Positions 37,726 through 47,461 of a DNA stretch of 64,000 bases are shown one piece after another; positions within the stretch are counted from its first letter, which is position 1, and every line of letters starts with the position of its first letter. The position numbers were made by a program, and so were the translations under genes. The notes under the pieces were generated by a model. It worked only from the letters and a program-made list of their open reading frames with translations. It was not told where the DNA came from and ran no database searches. The DNA comes from Blastomonas sp. SL216. Its GTDB lineage: Bacteria; Pseudomonadota; Alphaproteobacteria; Sphingomonadales; Sphingomonadaceae. Where the stretch lies: NCBI GenBank assembly GCA_026625625.1, contig CP113055.1, forward strand, positions 3,579,001 through 3,643,000, read 5' to 3'.

Positions 37726-38868
37726 TCAGGGCGCAACCGACAGGCGATAGATCATGACATGCGAATAGGGGCGGCCGGGATCGACCCGGGCTGAAGCGAA
37801 GTCGGGCCGGTTGGGGGCATCGGGGAATTTCTGCGGTTCCAGCGCGATGCCGTCGCCCATGCGGTAGACATGACCGCGCTTGCCGATCACCGAGCCGTCG
37901 AGGAAATTGCCAGTGTAGAGCTGCACGCCCGGCTCGGTCGAAAGGACCTCCAGAATGCGGCCCGATTGCGGATCTTCCAGCCGCGCGGCCAGTTGCGGCA
38001 GGGGGGTGAGCCCCTTGTCGAGCGCGAAATTATGGTCATAGCCGCGCGCCCGCACGATCTGCGGATCGCGTCCATCGCGTATCCCCTGATCGAGCGACCT
38101 TGCGGTGCGAAAATCGAACACGGTTCCCTGCACGGGGCGCAGCGCCCCGGTGGGGATGAGCGTCTCATCGACCGGCGTAATGGCCGCCGCGGGAATGGTC
38201 AGCCGGTGCCCCAGCGCGCCGCCCGGCGCACCTTCGCCGGCCAGGTTGAAGATCGCATGATTGGTCATGTTGATCACCGTCGGGCGATCCGTACTGGCAT
38301 CGAAGCGGATGGTCAGCGCGCCATGGTCGTCCAGGCTATAGGTGACCACAGCCTCGACTTTGCCCGGATAGCCCTGATCGCCATCGGCACTGGTCAATGC
38401 CAGCGTGACCGATGCCTGGCGGCCCTGGGTGACGCGCACGATCCGCCATGGACGCTTGTCGAAGCCGACCGCGCCGCCGTGCAGCGAATTGCCCTTGTCG
38501 TTCTGAGAGACCTGATAGCTCTTGCCGTCGATGGCAAAGCGTCCGCCAGCGATCCGGTTGGCATAACGGCCCACCGTCACGCCGAAATAGCTGGGTAGGC
38601 GGGCATAATCGGCGGCATCGTCGAACCCCAGCAGCACATCGGCAAGCTCGCCCGCGCTATCGGGTGCAGTGAGCGATTGCAGCGTCGCGCCATAGCTGAT
38701 GATCCGCGCCGATACGCGGTTGGTGCCGGTCAGCGTCACGGCTTCGATCACCGTGCCGTCCTCCAGCGTTGCTGCAGTGCTGCGCTCGGCGGTCGCAGCT
38801 GAGGCCTGACTGCAGGGCAACAGGGCCATGCAGATCAGGCCGGATCGCCTCAGCATATGTGTCGCCAC
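37726..38868 (-). CDS. galM: exported aldose 1-epimerase
   Basis: A 380-residue mutarotase. A signal peptide (to about residue 24, SQASA) indicates a periplasmic protein. GalM features are visible: [31 protein letters not shown] with the catalytic His, [13 protein letters not shown] with the second His, and the base Glu in [17 protein letters not shown] near the end. The start is GTG 38868 after GGGGGA, or ATG 38856. It speeds interconversion of alpha and beta sugars before uptake or oxidation. It heads the operon with xylD and diverges from a FucP-like carrier across 104 bp. Confidence 0.88.
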   Translation of the reverse strand: MATHMLRRSGLICMALLPCSQASAATAERSTAATLEDGTVIEAVTLTGTNRVSARIISYGATLQSLTAPDSAGELADVLLGFDDAADYARLPSYFGVTVGRYANRIAGGRFAIDGKSYQVSQNDKGNSLHGGAVGFDKRPWRIVRVTQGRQASVTLALTSADGDQGYPGKVEAVVTYSLDDHGALTIRFDASTDRPTVINMTNHAIFNLAGEGAPGGALGHRLTIPAAAITPVDETLIPTGALRPVQGTVFDFRTARSLDQGIRDGRDPQIVRARGYDHNFALDKGLTPLPQLAARLEDPQSGRILEVLSTEPGVQLYTGNFLDGSVIGKRGHVYRMGDGIALEPQKFPDAPNRPDFASARVDPGRPYSHVMIYRLSVAP

Positions 38869-38920
38869 GATTGCATCCCCCTTGCAGCGCCTCTGATTGA
38901 CGCCTCGTGGGCAAGTATAT

Positions 38921-38928
38921 ACTCAGAC
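38921..38928 (-). promoter_or_regulatory. GTCTGAGT promoter motif, copy 4
   Basis: ACTCAGAC on the plus strand in the galM / carrier divergent gap. It overlaps TATACT (38918-38923), a -10 candidate for the plus-strand carrier preceded by TTGACG (38897-38902) with a short 15-bp spacer. The placement suits a repressor site. Confidence 0.6.
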
Positions 38929-38972
38929 AATTACACCTGCACAAGAGCAAGGCTGGGGGAGAGAGCGTTACC

Positions 38973-40268
38973 ATGGAAGCCAATCACCGCGCGGCGCCGA
39001 TCGCAGCTGACGCCAGCGACCAACGGCGCGGTTACAGGCCCGCACTGACGCTACTGGCCAGCTTGTTTTTCATCTGGGGCTTCGTCACGGTGATCAACAA
39101 CACGTTGCTGCCGCACCTGCGTAACGTGTTTGATCTCAGCTACACACAGACGACGCTGATCGAATCGGTCTGGTTCATCGCCTATTTTCTCGCCTCGATT
39201 CCCTCGGCCAGACTGATCGCGCGGATCGGCTATCAGCGCGCGATGGTCACCGGCCTGCTGGTGATGGCGATCGGTGCGCTGGGGATGATGCTGGCGGCGA
39301 GCCTGCCATCCTATGGTGTGACGCTGGTCATGCTGTTCGTCATCGCCGCCGGCATCACCCTGCTGCAGGTGGCGGCGAATCCCTATGTCGCTGTCATCGG
39401 CCCTGCCGAGTCGGCACCATCGCGTCTCAACCTTGTGCAGGCAATGACTTCGGCCGGGACCATGCTGGCGCCGCTTTTCGGGGCGTATCTTATTCTCGGG
39501 CGATCAAAGGGAGGAACCGCTGAGGCGGGGACGATCCTTACCGAGGCGGAACGGCTGGCGGATGCGCATTCGGTCATCCTTCCATATGGGCTTGTGGCGC
39601 TCGCATTGTTTGCGCTCGCTGCGATCGTTGCCCGTTTTCCCTTGCCGGCTTTAGGGTCGTCAACCGCCCGCGCATCGCGCGAGGAGCGCAAGGCGCTGTC
39701 GCTGTGGAAGCATCGCAACCTCGTCTGGGGCATTCCTGCGATCCTCGTCTATCTGATTGCCGAAATCGGGGTAGCCAACCTGTTCGTGAACTTCGTTAGC
39801 CAGCCTCAGATCGTGGGCCTGACCCAGGCCGAGGCCGGTCGCTATCTGACGCTGCTCTGGGCTGGGATGATGATCGGCCGGTTCGCGGGGTCTGCCCTGA
39901 TGCAGCGCTTTGCCGCTGAGTCGGTGCTGGCGATATTCGCGGTCATTGCCTTCATGCTGATGCTGGCGACGGTGTTCCTGTCGGGGCCGGCAGCCATGTG
40001 GACGCTGATCCTTGTCGGCCTGTTCCATTCGATCATGTTTCCGACGATTTTCACATTGGGAATCCGGGAGCTGGGGCCGTTGACCGAAGAAGGATCGGGT
40101 CTGCTGATCATGGCGATTGCTGGCGGAGCACTGGTCGTCGTTCAGGGCTGGCTTGCCGATATTCATGGTCTCCAGGCTTCGTTCATGCTGACGGCAGCCT
40201 GCGAACTGTTCATCCTCTTCTATGCGATTTGGGGGAGCCGTCCGTCGGCATATGCGACAGGCTCTTGA
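38973..40268 (+). CDS. FucP/GluP-family sugar:H+ symporter (MFS)
   Basis: A 431-residue inner-membrane carrier of the fucose/glucose-galactose permease family. The N-terminus has FFIWGFVTVINNTLLPHLR, the family hallmark, followed by SVWFIAYFLASIPSARLI and GITLLQVAANPYVAVIGP. The C-terminal half has GIRELGPLTEEGSGLLIMAIAGGA. ATG 38973 follows GGGGGAGAGAG. It sits between galM and the TonB receptor gene (94 bp downstream), a common arrangement for sugar uptake in sphingomonads and Caulobacter. Pentose such as xylose or arabinose is the likely cargo; not proven. Confidence 0.87.
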   Translation: MEANHRAAPIAADASDQRRGYRPALTLLASLFFIWGFVTVINNTLLPHLRNVFDLSYTQTTLIESVWFIAYFLASIPSARLIARIGYQRAMVTGLLVMAIGALGMMLAASLPSYGVTLVMLFVIAAGITLLQVAANPYVAVIGPAESAPSRLNLVQAMTSAGTMLAPLFGAYLILGRSKGGTAEAGTILTEAERLADAHSVILPYGLVALALFALAAIVARFPLPALGSSTARASREERKALSLWKHRNLVWGIPAILVYLIAEIGVANLFVNFVSQPQIVGLTQAEAGRYLTLLWAGMMIGRFAGSALMQRFAAESVLAIFAVIAFMLMLATVFLSGPAAMWTLILVGLFHSIMFPTIFTLGIRELGPLTEEGSGLLIMAIAGGALVVVQGWLADIHGLQASFMLTAACELFILFYAIWGSRPSAYATGS

Positions 40269-40276
40269 CAGCAATA

Positions 40277-40285
40277 ACTCTGAGT
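40277..40285. promoter_or_regulatory. palindromic variant ACTCTGAGT, copy 5, at TonB receptor promoter
   Basis: ACTC-T-GAGT is a perfect 9-bp palindrome sharing TCTGAGT with the other copies. It lies between TTGACA (40265-40270), a -35 candidate, and TATTAT (40285-40290), about 80 bp upstream of the receptor start. Flanks AATA/ATTA match copies 3 and 4. Confidence 0.55.
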
Positions 40286-40299
40286 ATTATCAGTACGAG

Positions 40300-40313
40300 T
40301 GATAGCGCTACCA
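40300..40313. promoter_or_regulatory. LacI-type operator candidate, copy 2 (TGATAGCGCTACCA)
   Basis: TGATAGCGCTACCA, identical over 14 bases to the site before xylX at 58308-58321. It lies 49 bp upstream of the TonB receptor start and 15 bp after the ACTCTGAGT palindrome, so this promoter can respond to both regulators. Confidence 0.75.
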
Positions 40314-40361
40314 TAGCGTGGACCGTGGCACGAAGCCAAGGCCGAACAAGGGGAGGATAAG

Positions 40362-43300
40362 ATGGTTGCTCGCATCCAATCAGTGCGTGTAGGTCTTTTG
40401 AACGCGGTGGCCGCGTCTGCGCTTGCCATGCCCGGTATCGCGTTGGCGCAAAGCGCCGAGGACAATACGCCGGCTGCAAACGCTCCTGAAAGTGCCGTGG
40501 AAAGCACAGAAGGTGACGTTTCCGAGGGCGACATTGTCGTCACCGGTTTCCGTGCATCGCTCGAAAGCCAGACATTGGCCAAGCGCAACTCGGTCGGCTT
40601 CACCGACTCCATCTTCGCCGAAGATATCGGCAAGTTCCCCGATACCAACATCGCCGAATCACTGAACCGCATTCCTGGTATCACGATCGCGCGCGAAGTG
40701 ACCGGCGAAGGTTCGTCGGTGGCCATTCGCGGCCTCGGAACGAACTTCACCCGCGTGCTGCTGAACGGTGCGCCTGTGGCCATTGCTTCGGTGCGTTTCG
40801 ATGCGCAAAGCACCAATCGCGAGGTCGATCTGGACCTCATTCCGACCGAATTGTTCACTCAGTTGACCGTTAGCAAGTCGCCCACGGCGAGCCTGCTGGA
40901 AGGCGGCGCGGCTGGCACCATCAATCTGCGGGCTGCGCGCCCGTTCGATAATCCCAAGCCCTATATCAGCTATGGCCTGCAGGGTTCGAAGGTGGATATC
41001 GCGGACAAATGGGGCTATCGCGGCCATCTCGTCGCAAGCGCCACGTTTGGCGATTTCGGCATTCTCGTCGGCGGGGCCGCTGTCCGCAACAATTTCCGCG
41101 TTGACGGCTTCGAGACCATCGGCTGGACCAATCCCAATCTCACCGCGGCGCAGCGGACCAGCGGCACGCGCAACGCCACCGGCGGCGGCAATTTCACCAT
41201 ACCTGCGACCGTGCCGTCACGGGCAGGCAACGGACTGACGCCTGGGGCGACCATCGATCAGGCGCTGCTGCTTGCTCTCAACCCTGGCGCGACGATTGAT
41301 CAGATCGACAACGGCATCATCCCGCGCCTCGGGCGTCCGCGCACCGAAATCGGCTTCCGCGAGCGCTATAACGGTCTCGTGTCGATCGAATGGCGCCCCA
41401 GCGACAATTTCAATTTCTATCTCGATGGCATGTACGCCCAGCGCGACACCGAATTCACGCGCACGGCAATGAACTGGGTCGGTCGCAACGGCGCGGTGAT
41501 CCCGATCAACACGACTTATGACAAGGCCGACTGTGCTGCCGGTTGTACGGTGACCGGCGGTACCTTTGCGAACTCGCAGTTCTTCCTCGAATACCGTCCC
41601 TACAAGGACACGCAGGATTATTTCGGCATCAACCCCGGCATCGAGTTCAAGCTCAACGACTGGATCAGGGGCGACCTGCAGGCCAATTACACGAAGAGCA
41701 ACTTTCGCCGTGAAAGCCCGACCTTCCTGGTCATCACCCCGCCCAACAGCGGCCTGACCGTCACCTACAAGAATGATGGCGGCATTCCCCAGATCCAGTC
41801 CAGCTTCGATCTGAACAATCCGGCGAATTTCGGCTGGGATGGCGGCGGCCGCGTCAATCTGAACGGCGAGGAGCGTGAGACCGAAACCAAGGGTGTTCGG
41901 GGCAGCCTGCTGTTCGGCGACGAGTCCCGCTTCAGCGTCCGTATCGGCGGTGCCTATGACGATACCAAGCGCCGCATCACGCCGTTCGACAATACGGCGG
42001 CGTGGCAGAACCTCATTTGCGGCAATGGCATCAACATCAACCTGCTGTCGCCCAATACCAGCGCTACCCCCTGTACCGGCCTCAATCAGCCGGGAACGGC
42101 GGCACCAGCCGGCTTCCCGACCTTCCCCGGCTATGGCACCAACGCCACGGCAGGTGCACCGCCGATCCGCTATGCCGGATCGCTCATCCCGACTGCGCTC
42201 GTGCCCAGCTATCTGCGGCCCGGCGATAACGGCTATATCACGGTCGATTGGGACAAGGTCCGGCGTGACACAAATTATGATGCCCTGCTCGCTGGCGCTA
42301 CCGAAGTAGGTTCGGGCAGCAGCGGCGCCAATGGTGGTCTGATCCGCGAAAAGGTGACCGGCGCGTTCGTCGAGGCCAATGGCGTGTTCGATATTGGCGA
42401 TAACCGCCTGCGCCTCAACGGCGGTGTCCGCTATGTCCATACCGAGCAGATCGTCGGCGGACGGGTCAGCGTTCCCGACCCGCGCAACAATCCCGTCGGT
42501 GCACCGCCCATTGCCGATGGCGGACGCTTCCCCAACATCATCACGTTCCCGCGCAGCAACAACAAATATTCGAACTTCCTGCCATCGGCGAGCGCTGCCT
42601 TCGACATCGGCGACACGGCAGTGGTGCGTGCCTCGATCTCGCGGACCATGACCAGGCCGGACCCGAATGCGCTGCTGCCCGGAGCCAGCTTCATCCAGCC
42701 ATCGGCCGATATCGGCAACGTGGGTAATGCCGATCTTGATCCGTTCATTTCGGATAACATCGATCTGGGTGTCGAAATCTACACGGGCGGTGAGGGCGTG
42801 ATCGCCTTTGCAGCTTTCCGCAAGTCGATTACCGGATTCACGGTGAACGGGATTACCAACGTCCCGTTCTCTTTCTTCGAACAATTCGGCATCAACGTAG
42901 ACTCGCTGACCCAGACCCAGCGTGAAGCCCTGGCAGCCCGGGCGACACCTGGACAGGCCCTGCGTGATGTCATCGTCAGCGTGCAGCAGCAGGTCAATTC
43001 GGACGGCAAGCTCAAGGTCAATGGTCTGGAATTCCAGGTGACCCAGCCGCTTGATTTCCTGACCCGGCATATCGGCGTGACCGGCTTTGGCGTGCAAGGC
43101 AACCTGACCCTGATTGAGCAAAAGGGTGAGGGCGTGGGTGCTCCGGCGGTCGCTCTGGGGGTTGCGCCAACCACCTACACATTGACCGGCTATTACGACA
43201 AGAACGGTATCTCGGCCCGGTTGACCTATACGTATAACGAAGGTTCGCAGGTGTCGAACCCGAACCAAAACGGCATTGCTCAGGCGGCTATCTTTGGCCG

Positions 43301-43499
43301 CAGCTTTGGTCAGCTCGATTTTTCGGGCAATGTCGATCTGGCGCAAGTCTTTGGCAACGATTACCTTCCGACGCTGGTCCTGAACGTGATCAACATCACC
43401 AAGGAAGCGCAAAGCACTTTCTTCCAGTTCCCGAACGCGACCTTCAACCAGTATAATCCGGGTATGCAGGTTCTGGTCGGAGTTCGCGGCCGCTTCTGA
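40362..43499 (+). CDS. TonB-dependent receptor (Caulobacter/sphingomonad sugar type)
   Basis: A 1045-residue outer-membrane active transporter, probably for xylo-oligosaccharides. A signal peptide (residues 1-29, ending GIALAQ) is followed by a TonB box (GDIVVTGF, about 50). The plug domain comes next: FPDTNIAESLNRIPGITIAR, then SSVAIRGLGTNFTRVLLNG and SLLEGGAAGTINLRAARPF. The 22-stranded barrel ends in VLVGVRGRF with terminal Phe. Size and plug features fit the large receptors next to glycan genes in this group. The promoter carries both regulatory motifs and a strong terminator follows. The ligand is inferred from neighbouring GH67, GH43 and GH3 genes. Confidence 0.92.
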   Translation: MVARIQSVRVGLLNAVAASALAMPGIALAQSAEDNTPAANAPESAVESTEGDVSEGDIVVTGFRASLESQTLAKRNSVGFTDSIFAEDIGKFPDTNIAESLNRIPGITIAREVTGEGSSVAIRGLGTNFTRVLLNGAPVAIASVRFDAQSTNREVDLDLIPTELFTQLTVSKSPTASLLEGGAAGTINLRAARPFDNPKPYISYGLQGSKVDIADKWGYRGHLVASATFGDFGILVGGAAVRNNFRVDGFETIGWTNPNLTAAQRTSGTRNATGGGNFTIPATVPSRAGNGLTPGATIDQALLLALNPGATIDQIDNGIIPRLGRPRTEIGFRERYNGLVSIEWRPSDNFNFYLDGMYAQRDTEFTRTAMNWVGRNGAVIPINTTYDKADCAAGCTVTGGTFANSQFFLEYRPYKDTQDYFGINPGIEFKLNDWIRGDLQANYTKSNFRRESPTFLVITPPNSGLTVTYKNDGGIPQIQSSFDLNNPANFGWDGGGRVNLNGEERETETKGVRGSLLFGDESRFSVRIGGAYDDTKRRITPFDNTAAWQNLICGNGININLLSPNTSATPCTGLNQPGTAAPAGFPTFPGYGTNATAGAPPIRYAGSLIPTALVPSYLRPGDNGYITVDWDKVRRDTNYDALLAGATEVGSGSSGANGGLIREKVTGAFVEANGVFDIGDNRLRLNGGVRYVHTEQIVGGRVSVPDPRNNPVGAPPIADGGRFPNIITFPRSNNKYSNFLPSASAAFDIGDTAVVRASISRTMTRPDPNALLPGASFIQPSADIGNVGNADLDPFISDNIDLGVEIYTGGEGVIAFAAFRKSITGFTVNGITNVPFSFFEQFGINVDSLTQTQREALAARATPGQALRDVIVSVQQQVNSDGKLKVNGLEFQVTQPLDFLTRHIGVTGFGVQGNLTLIEQKGEGVGAPAVALGVAPTTYTLTGYYDKNGISARLTYTYNEGSQVSNPNQNGIAQAAIFGRSFGQLDFSGNVDLAQVFGNDYLPTLVLNVINITKEAQSTFFQFPNATFNQYNPGMQVLVGVRGRF

Positions 43500-43529
43500 G
43501 GGCGCGCACGGCAGGCATTTCTCCCCATC

Positions 43530-43560
43530 GGGCCGGTCGCAACGCGACCGGCCCTTTTTT
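43530..43560 (+). terminator. strong rho-independent terminator after TonB receptor
   Basis: GGGCCGGTCGC (43530-43540) and GCGACCGGCCC (43544-43554) form a perfect 11-bp stem with the loop AAC, followed by six T (43555-43560). It lies 30 bp after the receptor stop. Confidence 0.93.
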
Positions 43561-43635
43561 GGCCAGGCTGCAGCGCGCGGACGCGGCAAGCCGGTCGCGC
43601 TGACGCGGGTCAGGAAATGCTAGCCGATAGGCTGC

Positions 43636-44889
43636 TTACTGGAATATCGAGAGAGGCACGGCCTCTGCCATTGCGCGGAAGCCAGCAGGGTTGGGGTGCA
43701 GGCCATCGCCCGTGTCATAGGCGGGGTTGAGATATCCCGGCCGCAGCGGATCGCGCATGATCGCATCGAAATCAATCACGCTGTCAAATGCCCCGGAGGT
43801 GCGGATCCACTGGTTGATCGCCTGGCGGTCTGCCTCGCTGGCTGCATCCGGCTTGTAGAAATCATTGCCCTTGAAGGGCAACAGGGTGGCACCATGAACG
43901 CGAATGCCCCGGGCATGGGCGCGTGCAATGATCTGCGCATAGGCGCCGGTCACCTGCGAGATCAGCGCGGCGTGCTCATCTGCGCTGACCGGGCGACCGC
44001 GCGCCAGATTGCCGATATCGTTGATCCCTTCCAGCACGATCAGGTGGCCGATACCTGGCTGCGCGAGAACGTCGCGGTCCAACCGCGCCATGGCACTGGG
44101 GCCAAGCCCGTCGAGCAGCACCCGATTGCCGCCGATGCCCTGATTGATCACTGCTGCGCGGCCAGCAAGCCTTCGCGCCAGAAAATCGGTCCAGCGGTCA
44201 TTACCATTGGTGGTCGATCCGCGCCCGTCGGTAATGGAATCGCCCAGCACCACGATGCCATCTCGCGCTTCGCAGCTTTGCACTTCGAGCCCTGACAGCA
44301 GGTACCAGTGGTCGGTCGGAACGGCTCCGGGAAGACTGGCCATGCGGGTCGCATCGCCCTGCACCACATAGGATGTCGCGCGCGACCCGGGATGCGAGGT
44401 CTGGCGCTCGGGATGCTGCACGACATGAAAGGTAATGGCCAAATCCTGGAAAGCGCTGTCGTTCCACGGAACCGGATCGCTCAACCATTCGCCACCGGGC
44501 GGGATCACCGCGCCATCGGTTCCTCCAAAACGCAGCGGCACGAGCGTTTCGACCAGGATATCGGCGCTGGCATTGCTGGCCGATCGGGCCAGGGTTGCAG
44601 CCGCAATGCGGAGTGGTGTGGTACCGAACGCGTTGGACAGTCGTACCCGCAAATGGGTACCTGACAGGCTCGGGCGGATGATCTGGCGCAGCGAGGCGTT
44701 GGCGAGCGCGCCATCGGGCAGCGCATTTGCGGCGTCCGGCAGCATCTGGGCCGACGCCCAAGCCGCTTTCCACGGGCAGCTATGCCTGGCAGGGCTCGAT
44801 CGAACAGGCGCAGGCGGGGTCTTGGCAGCGGCGGCGGGCGGCACGATTGCCAACGCGAGTGCGAGAAAGGACACGGCCCGTCCTGTCAT
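43636..44889 (-). CDS. secreted SGNH/GDSL esterase
   Basis: An exported esterase of about 417 residues, likely a xylan or oligosaccharide deacetylase. Signal peptide: MTGRAVSFLALALAIVPPAAA. The SGNH blocks are clear: IVVLGDSITDGRGS with nucleophile Ser, QGIGGNRVL with Gly, LIVLEGINDIGN with Asn, and GDGLHPNPAGFRAMAEAV with the Asp-x-x-His pair near the end. An N-terminal beta domain (about 40-200) precedes the catalytic fold. ATG 44889 has AGGAAAG ahead; ATG 44904, five codons earlier, is an alternative. It is last in the unit GH3-manD-exuT-esterase on the minus strand. Confidence 0.83.
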   Translation of the reverse strand: MTGRAVSFLALALAIVPPAAAAKTPPAPVRSSPARHSCPWKAAWASAQMLPDAANALPDGALANASLRQIIRPSLSGTHLRVRLSNAFGTTPLRIAAATLARSASNASADILVETLVPLRFGGTDGAVIPPGGEWLSDPVPWNDSAFQDLAITFHVVQHPERQTSHPGSRATSYVVQGDATRMASLPGAVPTDHWYLLSGLEVQSCEARDGIVVLGDSITDGRGSTTNGNDRWTDFLARRLAGRAAVINQGIGGNRVLLDGLGPSAMARLDRDVLAQPGIGHLIVLEGINDIGNLARGRPVSADEHAALISQVTGAYAQIIARAHARGIRVHGATLLPFKGNDFYKPDAASEADRQAINQWIRTSGAFDSVIDFDAIMRDPLRPGYLNPAYDTGDGLHPNPAGFRAMAEAVPLSIFQ

Positions 44890-44940
44890 CTTTCCTGTCT
44901 CCATTTTCCCTACAAGCGAACCGGTCGACAGACCGGAATA

Positions 44941-46233
44941 TCAGGCGGAGCCGGTCATCCGCACCGCCTCGTAGCGCGGATTGAGCAGGTGGAACATGCC
45001 CAGCGCGACCAGATAGGCCATGCCGCAGGCGATGAAGAAGGGCTCGTAGCTTCCGACGCGATCCAGCAGCGCTCCCAGCGATTTCGAGGCAATGAATCCG
45101 CCGCATGCCCCGGCAAACCCGCCCAGGCCGATCAGTGTCCCTTGGGCAAAGCGCGGGAACTGATCCCCGGGAAGCGCGAAAAGGTTGGTGGAGAAACCCT
45201 GATGCGCTGCGCAGGCAAGCCCGATGCAGAGCACGGCGATCCAGATATTGTCCGCCTCGATTGCGAACATCACCGGCAGCGCGAACAACGCGCAGGCGAG
45301 CATGGCCTGCTTGCGGGCGCGTCCTGTCGCCACACCCTTTTTCAGCAGGTGCGAACTGTACCAGCCGCCGATAATGGCCCCGACATCGGCGAGGATGTAG
45401 ATCGCCACCAGCGGCGGGCCGAAATTCTTGAGGTCATAGCCATATTGCTTGTTGAAGAAGTCCGGCAGCCAGAAGAGGAAGGTCCACCAGACCGGATCGA
45501 TGAGAAACCGTCCGGTCATATAGGCCCAGGCCTCGCGATGCCGCAGCACGTTCAGGAAACCCGTGCGCCCGGCATCGTCTGCCGGTTCCGCTTCGATCCA
45601 GGCGCGTTCTTCCGTCGTGATTTTGGGGTGCTGGGCGGGATTGCGGTAGAACCGCCACCAGGCGAACAGCCAGATCAGGTTGAACAGGCCGGTGACGATG
45701 AACGCCCAGCGCCAGTCGAACGCCAGCCCCACGACGATGAACGAGACGAGCAGCGGGGTGATGATCGCGCCGACATTGGCACCGGCATTGAAGATGCCGA
45801 TCGCCAGCGCGCGCTCCTTCTTGGGGAACCATTGCGAAGCGGCGGCGAGCGCGGAGGGGAAGGTGCCCGCTTCCCCCAAGGCCAGCGGTATGCGGGCGAT
45901 CACGAAGCCGGTGGTCGATGTGACCAGCACCTGCGCAAAGTGGCCAAGCGTCCACATGCTCATCGCAAGCATATAGCCGGCGCGCGGCCCGATCCGGTCG
46001 ATCAGCCACCCGAATGCGAGAAAACCGAGGCCATAACAGACCTGGAAATAGCCGCTGATGTCGCCATAGCCCGAATTGGTCCACCCATAGAGCGTTTCGA
46101 GCTGTGGCTTGAGCACGCCCAGCACCAGCCGGTCGACATAGGACAGGACTACGGCCGCAAACAGCAGCGCGCAGATGGCCCAGCGGATGCGTCCGCGCGG
46201 CTTGGGGGGCGGGCTATGCGGGGCGGCGGTCAA
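44941..46233 (-). CDS. ExuT-like hexuronate MFS transporter
   Basis: A 430-residue permease of the anion:cation symporter family. The N-terminal segment has VVLSYVDRLVLGVLKPQL, then GDISGYFQVCYGLGFLAFGWLIDRIGPRAGYM and LGEAGTFPSALAAASQWFPKKERALAIGI, hallmarks of hexuronate and glucarate carriers. It starts 8 bp after the stop of manD, so import of glucuronate or a related acid and its breakdown are coupled. In the xylan setting the substrate would be glucuronate released by the GH67 enzyme. Confidence 0.87.
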   Translation of the reverse strand: MTAAPHSPPPKPRGRIRWAICALLFAAVVLSYVDRLVLGVLKPQLETLYGWTNSGYGDISGYFQVCYGLGFLAFGWLIDRIGPRAGYMLAMSMWTLGHFAQVLVTSTTGFVIARIPLALGEAGTFPSALAAASQWFPKKERALAIGIFNAGANVGAIITPLLVSFIVVGLAFDWRWAFIVTGLFNLIWLFAWWRFYRNPAQHPKITTEERAWIEAEPADDAGRTGFLNVLRHREAWAYMTGRFLIDPVWWTFLFWLPDFFNKQYGYDLKNFGPPLVAIYILADVGAIIGGWYSSHLLKKGVATGRARKQAMLACALFALPVMFAIEADNIWIAVLCIGLACAAHQGFSTNLFALPGDQFPRFAQGTLIGLGGFAGACGGFIASKSLGALLDRVGSYEPFFIACGMAYLVALGMFHLLNPRYEAVRMTGSA

Positions 46234-46241
46234 GGGACCGG

Positions 46242-47453
46242 TTACCAGTTGTACATCGTGCCGTCTTCCAGCCGGTTCACCGGCAGGAAGGCGCGTTTGT
46301 ACTCAAAGCCTGCGGCCAGTTCCTCATCGATATCGACCCCGAGCCCGGGGGCATCGCCGGGATGCATCGCGCCATCTTCGAATGTATAGGCATGCGGGAA
46401 GACCGCATCGGTTTCGTCTGTATGCCGCATATATTCCTGCACGCCGAAATTGGGCACCGACAGGTCGAAATGCAGCGCAGCCGCCATGCAGACGGGGGAC
46501 AGATCGGTCGCGCCGTGGCAGCCGGTGCGGATCTGGTAGAGATCGGCCAGCGAGGCAATGCGGCGAAGATGGGTGATTCCGCCAGCATGGACCACGGTGG
46601 TGCGGATATAGTCGATCAGCTGGTTCTGGATCAGCTCACGGCAATCATGGATCGAATTGAAGATTTCGCCGACGGCCAGCGGCGTGGTCGTGTGCTGCCG
46701 GATCAGCCTGAACGCTTCTTGGTTTTCCGCCGGGGTGGCGTCCTCGATCCAGAACGGCCTGTAGGGTTCGAGATCCTTGCCCAGCCGTCCGGCCTCGATC
46801 GGGGTCAGGCGATGATGAATGTCGTGCAGCAGGTGCACGTCCCAGCCCAGCGCTTCGCGCGCGGCCTTGAACAGTTCGGGCACGACCCGCAGATATTTGC
46901 TGGTGTTCCAGACATTCTCGGTCGGCAGGTCGGCATCGGCGGGTTCGTAGAAATAGCGATCCTTGCTGACGCCATAGGTCGATGCCATGCCCGGCACGCC
47001 GCATTGCAGGCGGATCGCCTTGTAGCCCTGACGCTGGTAATCGAGCGCGACCGCAATGGTGTCCTCGATTGTCGTGCCATTGGCATGGCCATAGACCATC
47101 ACATTCTCGCGCGAGGCGCCGCCTAGAAGCTGATAGACCGGCAGCCCGGCGATCTTGCCCTTGATGTCCCATAGGGCGGTATCCACTGCGGCGATCGCGC
47201 TCATGGTCACCGGCCCGCGCCGCCAATAGGCGCCCTTGTAGAGATACTGCCAGATGTCCTCGATCCGGTGGGCATCGCGGCCGATCAGGCAGGGTATGAC
47301 ATGATCGGTGAGATAGCTGGCCACCGAAAGCTCTCGGCCGTTGAGTGTCGCATCGCCGAGCCCGGTGGTGCCATCGTCGCAGATGATCTTGAGCGTGACA
47401 AAGTTTCGGCCGGGGCAGGTGATGATAACGCGGGCATCGGCAATCTTGGGCAT
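46242..47453 (-). CDS. manD: D-mannonate dehydratase, enolase superfamily
   Basis: Converts D-mannonate to 2-keto-3-deoxygluconate. The 403-residue protein aligns by eye along its length with ManD of Novosphingobium aromaticivorans. [17 protein letters not shown] starts it; [27 protein letters not shown] and MVYGHANG follow. Metal ligands lie in the Asp of [12 protein letters not shown], the Glu of [15 protein letters not shown] and the Glu of AVGEIFNS; the C-terminal LEDGTMYNW is conserved. It lies between the GH3 and ExuT-like genes. Upstream enzymes that turn glucuronate into mannonate (uronate isomerase, fructuronate reductase) are not in this window. Confidence 0.92.
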   Translation of the reverse strand: MPKIADARVIITCPGRNFVTLKIICDDGTTGLGDATLNGRELSVASYLTDHVIPCLIGRDAHRIEDIWQYLYKGAYWRRGPVTMSAIAAVDTALWDIKGKIAGLPVYQLLGGASRENVMVYGHANGTTIEDTIAVALDYQRQGYKAIRLQCGVPGMASTYGVSKDRYFYEPADADLPTENVWNTSKYLRVVPELFKAAREALGWDVHLLHDIHHRLTPIEAGRLGKDLEPYRPFWIEDATPAENQEAFRLIRQHTTTPLAVGEIFNSIHDCRELIQNQLIDYIRTTVVHAGGITHLRRIASLADLYQIRTGCHGATDLSPVCMAAALHFDLSVPNFGVQEYMRHTDETDAVFPHAYTFEDGAMHPGDAPGLGVDIDEELAAGFEYKRAFLPVNRLEDGTMYNW

Positions 47454-47461
47454 GGTGATCC

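Noticed and set aside
41217-43589. A 790-codon antisense frame under the TonB receptor gene
   Set aside because: The plus-strand receptor has signal peptide, plug and barrel features; the antisense product resembles nothing.
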